Assembly: GCF_025993685.1 (NCBI RefSeq) | Contig: NZ_DAJPEN010000001.1 | Span: 2,604,001-2,668,000 of the forward strand | DNA: 64,000 bases | From: Bacteroides mediterraneensis | Lineage (GTDB): Bacteria > Bacteroidota > Bacteroidia > Bacteroidales > Bacteroidaceae | Reading direction: 5' to 3' | Part shown: in pieces, positions 52,494 through 61,896 of the stretch | How positions within the stretch are numbered: the first letter of the stretch is position 1 | Layout: each line of letters opens with the position of its first letter | Notes under the pieces: generated by a model | Databases searched by the model: none | Told to the model about the DNA's origin: nothing | Seen by the model: only the letters and a program-made list of their open reading frames with translations | Position numbers and translations under genes: made by a program

Positions 52494-53891
52494 ATGAATA
52501 TGTTTGATTCTCTTACTTATCAGAAACGCCGAAAAGCTCTGCGGGAAAAGATGAGCAATGGTATTATTCTCATCTTGGGTAACAACGAAGCCCCAGCCAA
52601 CTATCCCGACAACACATACAAATTCCGTCAAGACAGTTCGTTTGTCTATTTCTTCGGACATTCACACCCGGGTTATGCCGGTGTCATCGATATTGACAAT
52701 GGAATAGATTATTTCTTTGGAAATGACGTTGACATGGACGATATCATCTGGATGGGTCCCCAACCCAGCGTAAAAGAACTGGCAGCACAGGTAGGAGTAG
52801 AAAAAAGCTATCCTTTCGACAAACTGAAAGAAATGGTGGGAAAAGCCATCGCACAACGAAGACAAGTCCATTTTCTTCCTCCCTACCGATATGATAATAT
52901 GCAGTTACTTGAAGATTTGACTGGCATCCGGGCATCCATGACCCCCAAACACGCCTCGCTTGAGCTCATCAAAGCAGTCATTTCCTTGCGAGCTGTCAAA
53001 GAAGAATGTGAAATAGCCGAAATCGACAAAGCCTGCAATGTAGGGTATGAAATGCACACAGCCGCCATGCGCCTGTGTAAGCCCGGAGTATCAGAACAAT
53101 ACATTGCCGGTGTGCTCGACGGCATTGCTTCTTCCTACGGACGAATGGTTTCATTTGCCACCATCCTGACTCAAAACGGACAGACACTTCACAACCATGA
53201 CCACAGCCACATCCTACAAGAAGGACGAATGATGCTGACAGATGCAGGTGCCGAACTGATGAATTATTACTGCTCCGACCACACACGTACCATCCCGGTC
53301 GGTGGAAAATTTACCAGCCGCCAACGTGATGTATATGGCATTGTGCTGGCTTGCCATGACAAAGCACTCGAACTGGCCCGTCCGGGAGTGACCTACAAAT
53401 CCGTGCATCTGGAAGTGTGTAAAGTGCTGACCAACGGCCTAAAAGACTTGGGGCTGATGAAAGGAAATACAGAGGAGGCCGTAGCCGCAGGAGCACATGC
53501 CTTGTTCCTTCCCCACGGACTGGGACACATGATGGGACTGGATGTGCACGATATGGAGGACTTGGGTCAATGTTATGTAGGTTATGACGAAGAGGTACAA
53601 CCCTCTACCCAGTTCGGTTTGGCTTCTCTCCGCATGGGACGAAAACTGCAAAAAGGATTTGTCATTACCGATGAACCGGGCTGTTATTTCATTCCGGCAC
53701 TCATCGACAAATGGAAAGCAGAGAAATTGCACACCGACTTCCTGAACTTCGATGAAATTGAAAAATACAAAGACTTCGGAGGTATCCGCCTGGAAGACGA
53801 TATTCTGATTACAGATAATGGTTCCCGGTTCTTAGGCGAAAAGCACATTCCTATCACCTTCGATGAAGTGGAAACAATCATGAATGAATAA
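52494..53891 (+). CDS. pepP: Xaa-Pro aminopeptidase (aminopeptidase P, M24B)
   Basis: This cytoplasmic metallopeptidase removes the N-terminal residue before proline. The 465-residue protein has an N-terminal domain (about 1-175) and a pita-bread catalytic domain. The five metal ligands are visible: D250 (TDAGAEL), D262 (SDHTRT), H345 (HGLGHMMG), E394 (TDEPGCYF) and E434 (RLEDDI). The true start could be Met1 or Met3. A -7 box, TACATTTG, lies at 52451-52458. The C1 peptidase gene follows after 36 bp, so they may be one operon. Confidence 0.95.
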   Translation: MNMFDSLTYQKRRKALREKMSNGIILILGNNEAPANYPDNTYKFRQDSSFVYFFGHSHPGYAGVIDIDNGIDYFFGNDVDMDDIIWMGPQPSVKELAAQVGVEKSYPFDKLKEMVGKAIAQRRQVHFLPPYRYDNMQLLEDLTGIRASMTPKHASLELIKAVISLRAVKEECEIAEIDKACNVGYEMHTAAMRLCKPGVSEQYIAGVLDGIASSYGRMVSFATILTQNGQTLHNHDHSHILQEGRMMLTDAGAELMNYYCSDHTRTIPVGGKFTSRQRDVYGIVLACHDKALELARPGVTYKSVHLEVCKVLTNGLKDLGLMKGNTEEAVAAGAHALFLPHGLGHMMGLDVHDMEDLGQCYVGYDEEVQPSTQFGLASLRMGRKLQKGFVITDEPGCYFIPALIDKWKAEKLHTDFLNFDEIEKYKDFGGIRLEDDILITDNGSRFLGEKHIPITFDEVETIMNE

Positions 53892-53927
53892 ATTATTTAT
53901 TAACCCTATAACATTTTATCTTACACA

Positions 53928-55121
53928 ATGAACAAACTGATTTTATTGGCCGCAGCAGGACTCTGCTTTGGAAGCATCTATGCCAAAAGCCCTAAAAAAG
54001 ACAAAGCGGAAGAAGGATTCATTTTCACCACTGTAAAAGAAAACCCAATCACTTCTATAAAAAACCAGAACCAGTCGGGTACATGCTGGTCTTTCTCCAG
54101 CATTGGTTTCCTGGAATCTGAACTGCTCCGTACAGGAAAAGGAGAATTCGACTTGTCTGAAATGTTCGTCGTACATAAAACAATGGAAGACCGTGCCGTA
54201 AACTATGTACGCTACCATGGCGACGCTTCATTTTCTCCGGGCGGAAGCTTTGAAGATATCGTATATTGCTACAAGAACTATGGTATGGTTCCACAGGATA
54301 TCATGCCAGGTATCGAATACGGAGATTCTCTCCCAAACCACAACGAACTGGACGCAGTAGCCGGTGCTTACGTAGAAGCTATTGGAAAAGGCAAACAGAA
54401 TAGACTGACTCCAGTTTGGAAAAAAGGAGTAACTGCCATTTATGACACCTATCTGGGAGAATGTCCGAAAGAATTTACTTATAAAGGCAAGACTTATACG
54501 CCGAGAACATTTGCAGACGAAGTGCTGGGACTGAACATGGACGATTATGTGTCCCTGACCTCATTTACCCATCACCCTTTCTATCAGCCGTTCAGCATTG
54601 AAGTACAGGACAACTGGCGCAATGCCTTGTCATACAATCTGCCGATTGACGAACTGATGGAAGTGATGGATAACGCCATCAACAACGGATACACTTTTGC
54701 CTGGGGAGCCGATGTCAGTGAAGAAGGCTTCACACGCGACGGTATTGCCGTTTGCCCGAATGTGGCAAAAGGTGCAGAACTGACAGGTTCGGACATGGCA
54801 CGCTGGTTGGGTCTGAGCAAAGCAGACAAACGTAAAGAACTGACCAGCAAACCGCTTCCTGAAATTGAAGTTACTCAGGAAATGCGACAGACTGCTTTCG
54901 ACAACTGGGAAACGACAGACGACCATGGTATGCTGATTTACGGTATTGCCAAAGACCAGAACGGAAAAGAATATTACATGGTGAAGAACTCATGGGGCCT
55001 AAGCGGAAAGTATAAAGGCATCTGGTATGCATCTAAAGCATTCGTAAAATACAAAACCATGAATATTCTGGTCAACAAAAAAGCAATCCCTGCAGACATC
55101 GCAAAGAAATTGGGATTCTAA
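53928..55121 (+). CDS. C1B-like cysteine aminopeptidase (bleomycin hydrolase family)
   Basis: The 397-residue protein has a signal peptide (about 1-19), so it acts in the periplasm or outside, unlike the cytosolic PepC/bleomycin hydrolase. The papain-type triad is intact: C53 in NQSGTCWSFSS, H333 in DDHGMLIYG and N354 in MVKNSWG. Length is somewhat shorter than bleomycin hydrolase (about 450). It follows pepP by 36 bp. Both are peptidases, which suggests shared peptide catabolism. A strong terminator follows. Confidence 0.92.
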   Translation: MNKLILLAAAGLCFGSIYAKSPKKDKAEEGFIFTTVKENPITSIKNQNQSGTCWSFSSIGFLESELLRTGKGEFDLSEMFVVHKTMEDRAVNYVRYHGDASFSPGGSFEDIVYCYKNYGMVPQDIMPGIEYGDSLPNHNELDAVAGAYVEAIGKGKQNRLTPVWKKGVTAIYDTYLGECPKEFTYKGKTYTPRTFADEVLGLNMDDYVSLTSFTHHPFYQPFSIEVQDNWRNALSYNLPIDELMEVMDNAINNGYTFAWGADVSEEGFTRDGIAVCPNVAKGAELTGSDMARWLGLSKADKRKELTSKPLPEIEVTQEMRQTAFDNWETTDDHGMLIYGIAKDQNGKEYYMVKNSWGLSGKYKGIWYASKAFVKYKTMNILVNKKAIPADIAKKLGF

Positions 55122-55152
55122 AAACTTAGTATATAGACTAATTATAAATAAT

Positions 55153-55197
55153 AAGCGGCTCGTTCCATAAATTTAAGATGGAATGAGCCGCTTTTTT
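55153..55197 (+). terminator. Terminator after the C1 peptidase gene
   Basis: A 16-bp stem with one mismatch (55153-55168 and 55178-55193; core AAGCGGCTC/GAGCCGCTT) is followed by TTTTTT. Confidence 0.92.
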
Positions 55198-55257
55198 CTT
55201 TCTTTTTACTAATTTTACGGATTGAAGTGGGAGTAAGTACTTTATTCCCCAAGAAAA

Positions 55258-55329
55258 AGATTCTTCCTTAGAGGGAATTTATATCATACCCCTCGCCTGT
55301 CAATGTCAGACAAGCCCCAAGAAGAATCT
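55258..55329 (+). promoter_or_regulatory. Possible structured leader upstream of recJ
   Basis: A 9-bp inverted repeat, AGATTCTTC (55258-55266) and GAAGAATCT (55321-55329), encloses two smaller ones: GAGGG/CCCTC (55271-55275, 55290-55294) and TGTC/GACA within 55297-55312. Together they could fold as a three-way junction. CCCCAAGAA also occurs twice, near 55247 and 55315. The element ends 35 bp before the recJ ATG. No known riboswitch is recognised and no strong promoter box is visible upstream. Confidence 0.35.
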
Positions 55330-55364
55330 CACGTGATAAAGAAAAAAGAAAAAAACATATATAA

Positions 55365-57086
55365 ATGAACTACAAATGGAACTATCAACCTCCAACACTT
55401 CAAGAAAGAGAAGCAGCTAGAGCCCTTTCCAGAGAAATAGGCATCAGCCCCATCTTGTGCAAGCTGCTACAAGAAAGAGGCATACATACAGCTGCTGAAG
55501 CCAAGCGTTTCTTCCGCCCTCAGCTGAACGACCTGCACGATCCGTTTCTGATGAAAGATATGGACGTAGCCGTGGAACGCCTTAATCTGGCCATGGGACG
55601 CAAGGAGAGAATTCTGGTGTATGGAGACTATGACGTGGACGGAACCACAGCCGTCGCACTCGTTTTCAAGTTTTTACAACAGTTCTACTCGAACATTGAC
55701 TATTACATCCCCGACAGATACAATGAAGGGTATGGCGTGTCGAAAAAAGGAGTAGACTATGCGTATGAAACAGGAGTCAAACTGGTCATCGTACTAGATT
55801 GTGGCATAAAAGCAGTAGAAGAAATCAGTTACGCCAAAGAGAAAGGAATTGACTTTATTATCTGTGACCATCACGTGCCCGATGAAGTCCTTCCACCTGC
55901 CGTGGCCATCCTGAATGCCAAGCGGTTTGATTCCACCTATCCCTACGAACATCTTTCCGGATGTGGAGTGGGCTTTAAATTCATGCAGGCCTTCGCCCAA
56001 AACAACGGCATCGAATTTCATCAGCTGACTCCTCTGCTCGACCTGGTGGCCGTAAGCATCGCTTCCGATATTGTGCCCATTATGGGAGAAAACCGTATCC
56101 TGGCCTATCATGGCCTCCGGCAGCTCAATGCCAACCCCAGTATCGGACTGAAAGCCATCATTGACGTGTGCGGACTGGCTGAAAGAGAAATCACGATAAG
56201 TGACATCGTATTCAAAATCGGGCCACGAATCAATGCCTCCGGACGTATCCAAAACGGAAAAGAAGCTGTCGACCTTTTGATAGAAAGAGACTTTGCCTCT
56301 GCCCTGAAGAAAGCCAACCGTATCAACAGCTACAATGAGACCCGAAAGGATTTGGATAAAAGCATGACGGAAGAGGCCAACAAAATTGTGGACAACCTGT
56401 CCGACCTGTCTGAAAGAAGGTCGATTGTCATCTTCAATGAAGACTGGCACAAAGGGGTCATCGGTATCGTAGCTTCCCGACTGACGGAAATCTACTACCG
56501 TCCAGCTGTGGTACTGACGCGTACAGACAACCTGGCGACAGGTTCTGCACGTTCCGTATCGGGTTTCGACGTATATAAAGCCATTGAATATTGCCGCGAT
56601 TTATTGGAAAACTTTGGCGGACATACCTATGCCGCCGGGCTCTCCATGAAAGTGGAAAATGTGCCGGAATTTACGCGTCGGTTTGAAGAATATGTCACCA
56701 ACCATATCCTTCCGGAACAGACCAATGCCACCATTCAGATTGATGCACAGCTGGATTTCAGGGACATCACTCCGAAGTTTTTCTTCGACCTGAAGAAGTT
56801 CAATCCGTTTGGTCCGGAAAACCACAAGCCTATCTTTGCCACACTGAACGTGTATGATTACGGTACCAGCAAGGTGGTAGGCAGAGACCAGGAACACATC
56901 AAGCTGGAGTTGGTAGACAACAAATCAAACAACGTCATGAATGGCATCGCTTTCGGCCAAAGCTCACAAGTCCGCTACATAAAGACCAAGCAATCGTTCA
57001 ACATCTGCTATACTATCGAGGAAAATACCCATAAACGAGGAGAAATCCAATTGCAGATTGAAGACATCAAGCCGAGTCGAAGCTAG
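55365..57086 (+). CDS. recJ: Single-stranded-DNA-specific exonuclease RecJ
   Basis: RecJ degrades single-stranded DNA 5' to 3' in recombination and repair. The 573-residue protein has the DHH-family motifs: YGDYDVDGTT (86-95), D168-H169-H170 in CDHHVP, and later VVLTRTDNLATGSARS and GGHTYAAGLS (DHHA1). A C-terminal OB-fold follows. Length is typical. recQ begins 6 bp downstream, so the helicase and nuclease that act together in the RecF pathway are co-transcribed. Confidence 0.97.
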   Translation: MNYKWNYQPPTLQEREAARALSREIGISPILCKLLQERGIHTAAEAKRFFRPQLNDLHDPFLMKDMDVAVERLNLAMGRKERILVYGDYDVDGTTAVALVFKFLQQFYSNIDYYIPDRYNEGYGVSKKGVDYAYETGVKLVIVLDCGIKAVEEISYAKEKGIDFIICDHHVPDEVLPPAVAILNAKRFDSTYPYEHLSGCGVGFKFMQAFAQNNGIEFHQLTPLLDLVAVSIASDIVPIMGENRILAYHGLRQLNANPSIGLKAIIDVCGLAEREITISDIVFKIGPRINASGRIQNGKEAVDLLIERDFASALKKANRINSYNETRKDLDKSMTEEANKIVDNLSDLSERRSIVIFNEDWHKGVIGIVASRLTEIYYRPAVVLTRTDNLATGSARSVSGFDVYKAIEYCRDLLENFGGHTYAAGLSMKVENVPEFTRRFEEYVTNHILPEQTNATIQIDAQLDFRDITPKFFFDLKKFNPFGPENHKPIFATLNVYDYGTSKVVGRDQEHIKLELVDNKSNNVMNGIAFGQSSQVRYIKTKQSFNICYTIEENTHKRGEIQLQIEDIKPSRS

Positions 57087-57092
57087 AAATCC

Positions 57093-58988
57093 ATGGCCGA
57101 CTATCTGAAAATCCTGAAACAATACTGGGGATACGACCACTTCCGAGGTATACAGGAAGACATCATCCGCAGCGTAGGCGAAGGCAAGGACACTTTGGGG
57201 CTTATGCCCACAGGAGGAGGTAAATCCATTACTTTCCAAGTGCCAGCCCTCGCCCAGGAAGGATTGTGTCTGGTCATTACCCCCCTGATTGCCCTGATGA
57301 AAGACCAGGTAAGAAACCTGCGTGAGCGGGGTATCAAGGCCACTGCCGTTTATTCCGGCATGACACGCGAAGAGATTCTGATTGCATTGGAAAACTGCAT
57401 TTTCGGCAACTACAAATTTCTTTACATCTCACCGGAAAGACTGGGTACCGAAATATTTCAAATCAAGCTTCGCAGCATGCACGTGAGCCTCATTACCGTG
57501 GATGAATCCCATTGCATCTCACAATGGGGATACGATTTCCGCCCCGCTTACCTGAAAATAGCTGACATCCGGCAACTCCTTCCGGGAGTTCCCGTCATTG
57601 CCCTGACGGCTACAGCCACTCCGGAAGTGGTCAAAGACATCCAAGAGCGACTCCAGTTCCGCCAGGAAAATGTATTCCGCATGAGTTTCGAGCGAAAGAA
57701 TCTGGCCTATATCGTCCGCCACACGGAAGACAAGGAAGGCGAAATGTTACATATCCTGCAACGGGTAAATGGTTCCAGCATTGTTTACACACGCAACCGG
57801 AAAAAGACCAAAGAAATAGCCCAGCTTCTGAACCGAAACCACATCACAGCCACGTTCTACCATGCCGGACTCAACGATGAAACCAAAGACCTACGCCAAA
57901 AGTCATGGCTGAAAGGGGAATATCGTGTCATGGTGGCGACCAATGCTTTCGGTATGGGAATTGATAAGCCCGACGTACGTCTGGTAATCCATGCCGATGT
58001 GCCCGACTCCCCCGAGGCATACTTTCAGGAGGCAGGACGAGCTGGAAGAGACGGTATGAAAGCGTATGCAGTGCTGTTGTTCTGCCCCCGCGACAAGATT
58101 ACCCTCAAACAACGAATCAGCGACACTTTTCCTGAAAAAGACTATATTCGGAAAGTGTACGAAGACATCAATTTCTACTATCAGATGGCCATGGGAGACG
58201 GATTGGGCTGTACCTTCGCCTTCAATTTGGACGAATTCTGCCACAATTTCAAGCATTTTCCTGTACAGACCGACAGTGCGCTGAAAATCCTGACACGTGC
58301 CGGCTATCTGGAATATACCGATGAACAGGACAATGCCTCCCGAATCATGTTCACCCTCACCAAAGAAGAACTGTACCGCATTCATGAACAAAATGCAGAT
58401 ACGGAAAAACTGATTCGCATTTTACTGCGGACCTATACCGGACTTTTCACCGATTATGCGTATATTAATGAAGAGCTGCTATCCAAACGTTCCGGATTGA
58501 GCAGACCGCAAATCTATGAGACCTTGCTCTTCCTGACCCGGCAGCACATCCTGCACTACATCCCGGGAAAAAAGACTCCTTATATCATCTACACACGTGA
58601 ACGACAAGAGACTGACCGTATCTATTTGAGCAAGGAAGTGTATGAGGAACGAAAGGAAAGCTACCGCCGGCGAATAGAGGCCATGATAGAATATGCTGAA
58701 AGTGAAAACAATTGCCGAAGCCGCATGCTGCTTCATTATTTCGGCGAAAAGAACGAGCACAACTGCGGACAATGCGATGTATGCCTGCAGCACCATCACT
58801 CCGGACTGAAACAAAGCCAGTTTGACGAAATCAGTCGCCAGATACGTACCTTACTGAAAAACTCTCCTCTTTCTCCGCAAGAGCTTAAAGCCCAAATTCA
58901 AGCACCAGAGGAACAAGTGACTAAAGTCATAACCTATCTCCTGTCGGAAGAAATCATCCGTCAGGAAAATGGCCGTCTACTCCTTTAA
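57093..58988 (+). CDS. recQ: ATP-dependent DNA helicase RecQ
   Basis: RecQ unwinds DNA 3' to 5'. The 631-residue protein has motif I MPTGGGKS (38-45), the DESH box D137-H140, NAFGMGIDKPDVR and the AGRAGRDG motif. A zinc-binding RQC region carries Cys residues in CRSRMLLHYFG and CGQCDVC, followed by a winged helix. The C-terminal 60 residues look like a further winged-helix segment, with no obvious HRDC domain. It overlaps the start of a longer reading of the MarR gene, which is not used here. Confidence 0.95.
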   Translation: MADYLKILKQYWGYDHFRGIQEDIIRSVGEGKDTLGLMPTGGGKSITFQVPALAQEGLCLVITPLIALMKDQVRNLRERGIKATAVYSGMTREEILIALENCIFGNYKFLYISPERLGTEIFQIKLRSMHVSLITVDESHCISQWGYDFRPAYLKIADIRQLLPGVPVIALTATATPEVVKDIQERLQFRQENVFRMSFERKNLAYIVRHTEDKEGEMLHILQRVNGSSIVYTRNRKKTKEIAQLLNRNHITATFYHAGLNDETKDLRQKSWLKGEYRVMVATNAFGMGIDKPDVRLVIHADVPDSPEAYFQEAGRAGRDGMKAYAVLLFCPRDKITLKQRISDTFPEKDYIRKVYEDINFYYQMAMGDGLGCTFAFNLDEFCHNFKHFPVQTDSALKILTRAGYLEYTDEQDNASRIMFTLTKEELYRIHEQNADTEKLIRILLRTYTGLFTDYAYINEELLSKRSGLSRPQIYETLLFLTRQHILHYIPGKKTPYIIYTRERQETDRIYLSKEVYEERKESYRRRIEAMIEYAESENNCRSRMLLHYFGEKNEHNCGQCDVCLQHHHSGLKQSQFDEISRQIRTLLKNSPLSPQELKAQIQAPEEQVTKVITYLLSEEIIRQENGRLLL

Positions 58989-59010
58989 GCGAGTTTATAT
59001 TAGTCAAATA

Positions 59011-59041
59011 TTTTACCATTCTAAAAAAAGACGTATCTTTG
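59011..59041 (+). promoter_or_regulatory. Promoter of the MarR-efflux operon
   Basis: TTTT (59011-59014) and TATCTTTG (59034-59041) are 19 bp apart. The start would fall near 59048, about 20 nt before the ATG at 59068. No clear MarR palindrome is visible around it. Confidence 0.5.
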
Positions 59042-59067
59042 CCGGAAAATACAAAAACTTGATTCAC

Positions 59068-59508
59068 ATGGAAGAAGGAGGAGAATTCCGGGAACTCATG
59101 ATACAGATTTTCCGCACCCGCATGGCATTCCGACGCGCCATGCAACGCACACTAAAGAATAATCATGCAGGCATCACTTTCGAAATGCTCCAGGTGCTGA
59201 GCAGTCTTTGGCATGAACAAGGTATCACCCAGCAGGCACTGGCGGAGCGAACCGCTAAAGACAAGGCCTGCCTGACTAACCTAATGAACAATCTGGAGAA
59301 AAAAGGATATGTCTATCGCAAGGAGGATGCAAGTGACCGCCGAAACAAGCTGGTATATCTTACTCCGGAAGGGGAAAAACTGAAAGAACAGATCCGTCCT
59401 ATCCTCAATTTGGTATATGCCAACGCAGAGCATATCTTATCTACCGAACGAACTGGAAATATTTTATCTGAATTAAAAACAGTGCAAAATGTTCTCGAAG
59501 ATTTCTAG
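59068..59508 (+). CDS. MarR-family transcriptional regulator
   Basis: From MEEGGEFRELMIQIF the protein has 146 residues, the usual MarR size. A 33-codon extension into recQ is rejected because a promoter lies inside it. The winged helix shows ITQQALAERTAKDKACLTNL (recognition region) and the wing DASDRRNKLVYLTPEG. It is the first gene of an operon with TolC-, EmrA- and EmrB-like genes, whose expression it probably represses until an inducer binds. Its stop overlaps the TolC gene by 20 bp. Confidence 0.93.
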   Translation: MEEGGEFRELMIQIFRTRMAFRRAMQRTLKNNHAGITFEMLQVLSSLWHEQGITQQALAERTAKDKACLTNLMNNLEKKGYVYRKEDASDRRNKLVYLTPEGEKLKEQIRPILNLVYANAEHILSTERTGNILSELKTVQNVLEDF

Positions 59509-60811
59509 CACCCTACGAATCCTGCTTTTCATTGGAAATTTCTTTCTTATCCTCCCAGCTATGGCCCGACAAGATTCGCTGTTCCTATCCGTGGAACAGC
59601 TTTTTGAATCAGGAGTAAAAAGCAGCCTGCAGTTACAAGCCGACAGCCTGAAAGAGAGAATGGCTTATGAACGGAAGCGCCATGCCCAAACGGCCTTGCT
59701 CCCCGACCTGGAAATCGGTCTCAAAGGAGGAGTTATCGGACAACCTGTGGTCTTTCAGGAAGGGCTTTCCCATCCTACCTATCCGGACACTCCCGACTGG
59801 TCGCAAAACTATACGGTCGACTTCAACCAACCGCTGTATCAGGGAGGGAAAATCCGCTATTCCATCCGTAAGGCAGATATTGAAAAAGAAATCGCAGGCT
59901 TGCAACGAATGAGCAATCAAGCTGACATCAAGCTGGGATTACTCAACCAATACCTGAATCTTTTTACTTTGTTCAAGCAACACATCGTGCTTACCCGTAA
60001 CATCGAAGAGTCGCTTCGACGTCTGCAGGACATACGGCAAATGAAGAAAGAAGGACTTATCACCAACAACGACGTGCTGCGCAGTGAAATGCAACTCACC
60101 AACGACCGGCTTTCTCTGCAAGAAACAGAAAACAGCATCCTCATCGTATCCCAACAACTGAACCTGCTGCTGGGAAATTCCGAAAACCGTATAATAAAGC
60201 CCGACACCACATTGCTGCAGAAAGCGACTCCCCTGGAAAGCTACGAAGCCTATCTCCTGTCGGCTTACGAGCAGGCCCCAGACATGAAACTGCTGCAAAA
60301 AGAAACCGAACTGGCCCGGAACCAAATACAGATGGACCGCGCCTCCCGCAAGCCCAATGTCAACCTGTACGCATCCAACACTCTGGCGCGACCCATTACC
60401 CGTACCATGACCGACTTGTATAACAACAACTGGAACATCGGACTTTCGGTTTCCTATCCCCTCTCGTCTTTATTCAAGTCCGACCATAAAATCAAGGAAA
60501 GCCAGTTGCAGGTATCCGTGCAAAAGAAAGAAGAGGAACTGAAAAAGCAACAGCTCCAGATGGACATTTACAATGCAATCCTCCGCCACAAAGAGGCCCT
60601 GCAGCAGGCTGACGCCTGGAAACTCTCCGTCCGTCAGGCACAGGAAAACTATCGTATCATGCAGAACCGTTACATGAACCAACTGGCCATACTGACCGAT
60701 TTGCTGGATGCCAACTCTGTCCTGCTCAACGCCGAGCTCCAGCTGACAGCCTCACGCACACGAATCATTTACACTTATTACCAACTGCAGAAAGTCTGCG
60801 GAAGATTATAA
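59489..60811 (+). CDS. TolC-family outer-membrane efflux protein (second copy)
   Basis: The 440-residue protein has a signal peptide ending near MARQ and the TolC repeat pattern (VEQLFESGVKSSLQLQADSL, then FNQPLYQGGKIRYSIRKADI). It differs clearly from the TolC at 41243. It is the outer-membrane duct for the EmrA/EmrB-type pump encoded next. Its start lies inside the MarR gene, 20 bp before that gene's stop, so translation is probably coupled. Confidence 0.91.
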   Translation: MFSKISSTLRILLFIGNFFLILPAMARQDSLFLSVEQLFESGVKSSLQLQADSLKERMAYERKRHAQTALLPDLEIGLKGGVIGQPVVFQEGLSHPTYPDTPDWSQNYTVDFNQPLYQGGKIRYSIRKADIEKEIAGLQRMSNQADIKLGLLNQYLNLFTLFKQHIVLTRNIEESLRRLQDIRQMKKEGLITNNDVLRSEMQLTNDRLSLQETENSILIVSQQLNLLLGNSENRIIKPDTTLLQKATPLESYEAYLLSAYEQAPDMKLLQKETELARNQIQMDRASRKPNVNLYASNTLARPITRTMTDLYNNNWNIGLSVSYPLSSLFKSDHKIKESQLQVSVQKKEEELKKQQLQMDIYNAILRHKEALQQADAWKLSVRQAQENYRIMQNRYMNQLAILTDLLDANSVLLNAELQLTASRTRIIYTYYQLQKVCGRL

Positions 60812-60831
60812 CCCATTCAATCCTACAGAAT

Positions 60832-61896
60832 ATGACACTAAAAGATACTCATAGCAAACTACGGAAGAGAAGACTGCAGAATATCATTCTCAACTTACTT
60901 TGCATACTGATTGCCGGCTCCGGACTGGTATGGGTGGGCAACTACTTCTGGAAATACATTCATTATGAAATCACGAACGATGCATTCATCGACCAGTATG
61001 TAGCCCCCTTGAACATACGCGCTTCGGGCTACATCAAGGAAGTCCGCTTCAAGGAACATCAATATGTACATCAAGGAGATACGTTGCTGATACTGGACAA
61101 CCGCGAATATCAGATAAAGGTCAAGGAGGCCGAAGCAGCCCTGCTGGATGTGCAAGGTTCACGCGACGTACTACATTCCGGCATAGAGACCTCACAAACC
61201 AACGTGGCAGTGCAGGAAGCCAACATTGCCGAAGCAAAAGCCAAACTGTGGCAACTGGAACAGGATTATCACCGCTTTGCCCGTCTGTTGCAGGAAGAAT
61301 CGGTCCCCGAACAGCAGTACGAACAGGCAAAAGCCTCTTATGAGGCCGCAAAAGCCCGCTACCAAGCCCTGCTGGCACAACATAAGGCTGCGCAATCGCA
61401 GTTCACAGAAACCAGCAAAAAAACCACCAGTGCCGAAGCGGCCATCCTGCGCAAGGAAGCCGACCTGGATCTGGCCAAGCTGAATCTTTCTTATACCGTA
61501 CTCACTGCGCCATACGACGGATACATGGGACGCAGAACCCTTGAACCCGGACAGTTCGTACAAGCCGGGCAAACCATCTCCTACCTGGTCCGAAACACAG
61601 ACAAATGGGTGACAGCCAACTATAAGGAAACCCAGATTGTCCACATCTACATTGGTCAGGAAGTACGCATCAAGGTCGATGCCTTTCCCGGAAAAGTTTT
61701 CCACGGGACGGTGACAGCCATCTCAGAAGCGACCGGATCCAAATACTCGCTGGTACCTACCGACAATTCTGCCGGAAATTTCGTGAAGGTACAGCAGCGA
61801 ATTCCCGTGAGAATAGACCTGAAAGACATTTCTCCTGAAGAAATGAGCGAATTGAGAGCCGGTATGATGGTAGAAACAGAAGCCTTACGCAAATGA
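60832..61896 (+). CDS. EmrA-like HlyD-family adaptor
   Basis: The 354-residue protein has one N-terminal membrane helix (about 20-40) and a lipoyl half-motif (APLNIRASGYIKEVRFKEHQ). A long Ala/Gln/Glu-rich coiled-coil hairpin spans about 95-205. The second lipoyl and beta-barrel part has LTAPYDGYMGRRTLEPGQFV. This is the EmrA pattern. It links the inner-membrane MFS pump to TolC. It overlaps the MFS gene by 4 bp. Confidence 0.92.
   Translation: MTLKDTHSKLRKRRLQNIILNLLCILIAGSGLVWVGNYFWKYIHYEITNDAFIDQYVAPLNIRASGYIKEVRFKEHQYVHQGDTLLILDNREYQIKVKEAEAALLDVQGSRDVLHSGIETSQTNVAVQEANIAEAKAKLWQLEQDYHRFARLLQEESVPEQQYEQAKASYEAAKARYQALLAQHKAAQSQFTETSKKTTSAEAAILRKEADLDLAKLNLSYTVLTAPYDGYMGRRTLEPGQFVQAGQTISYLVRNTDKWVTANYKETQIVHIYIGQEVRIKVDAFPGKVFHGTVTAISEATGSKYSLVPTDNSAGNFVKVQQRIPVRIDLKDISPEEMSELRAGMMVETEALRK

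Noticed and set aside
58969..59067. Longer MarR start overlapping recQ
   Set aside because: A promoter with a TATCTTTG box lies at 59034-59041 inside the extension, and the shorter form has the normal MarR length.
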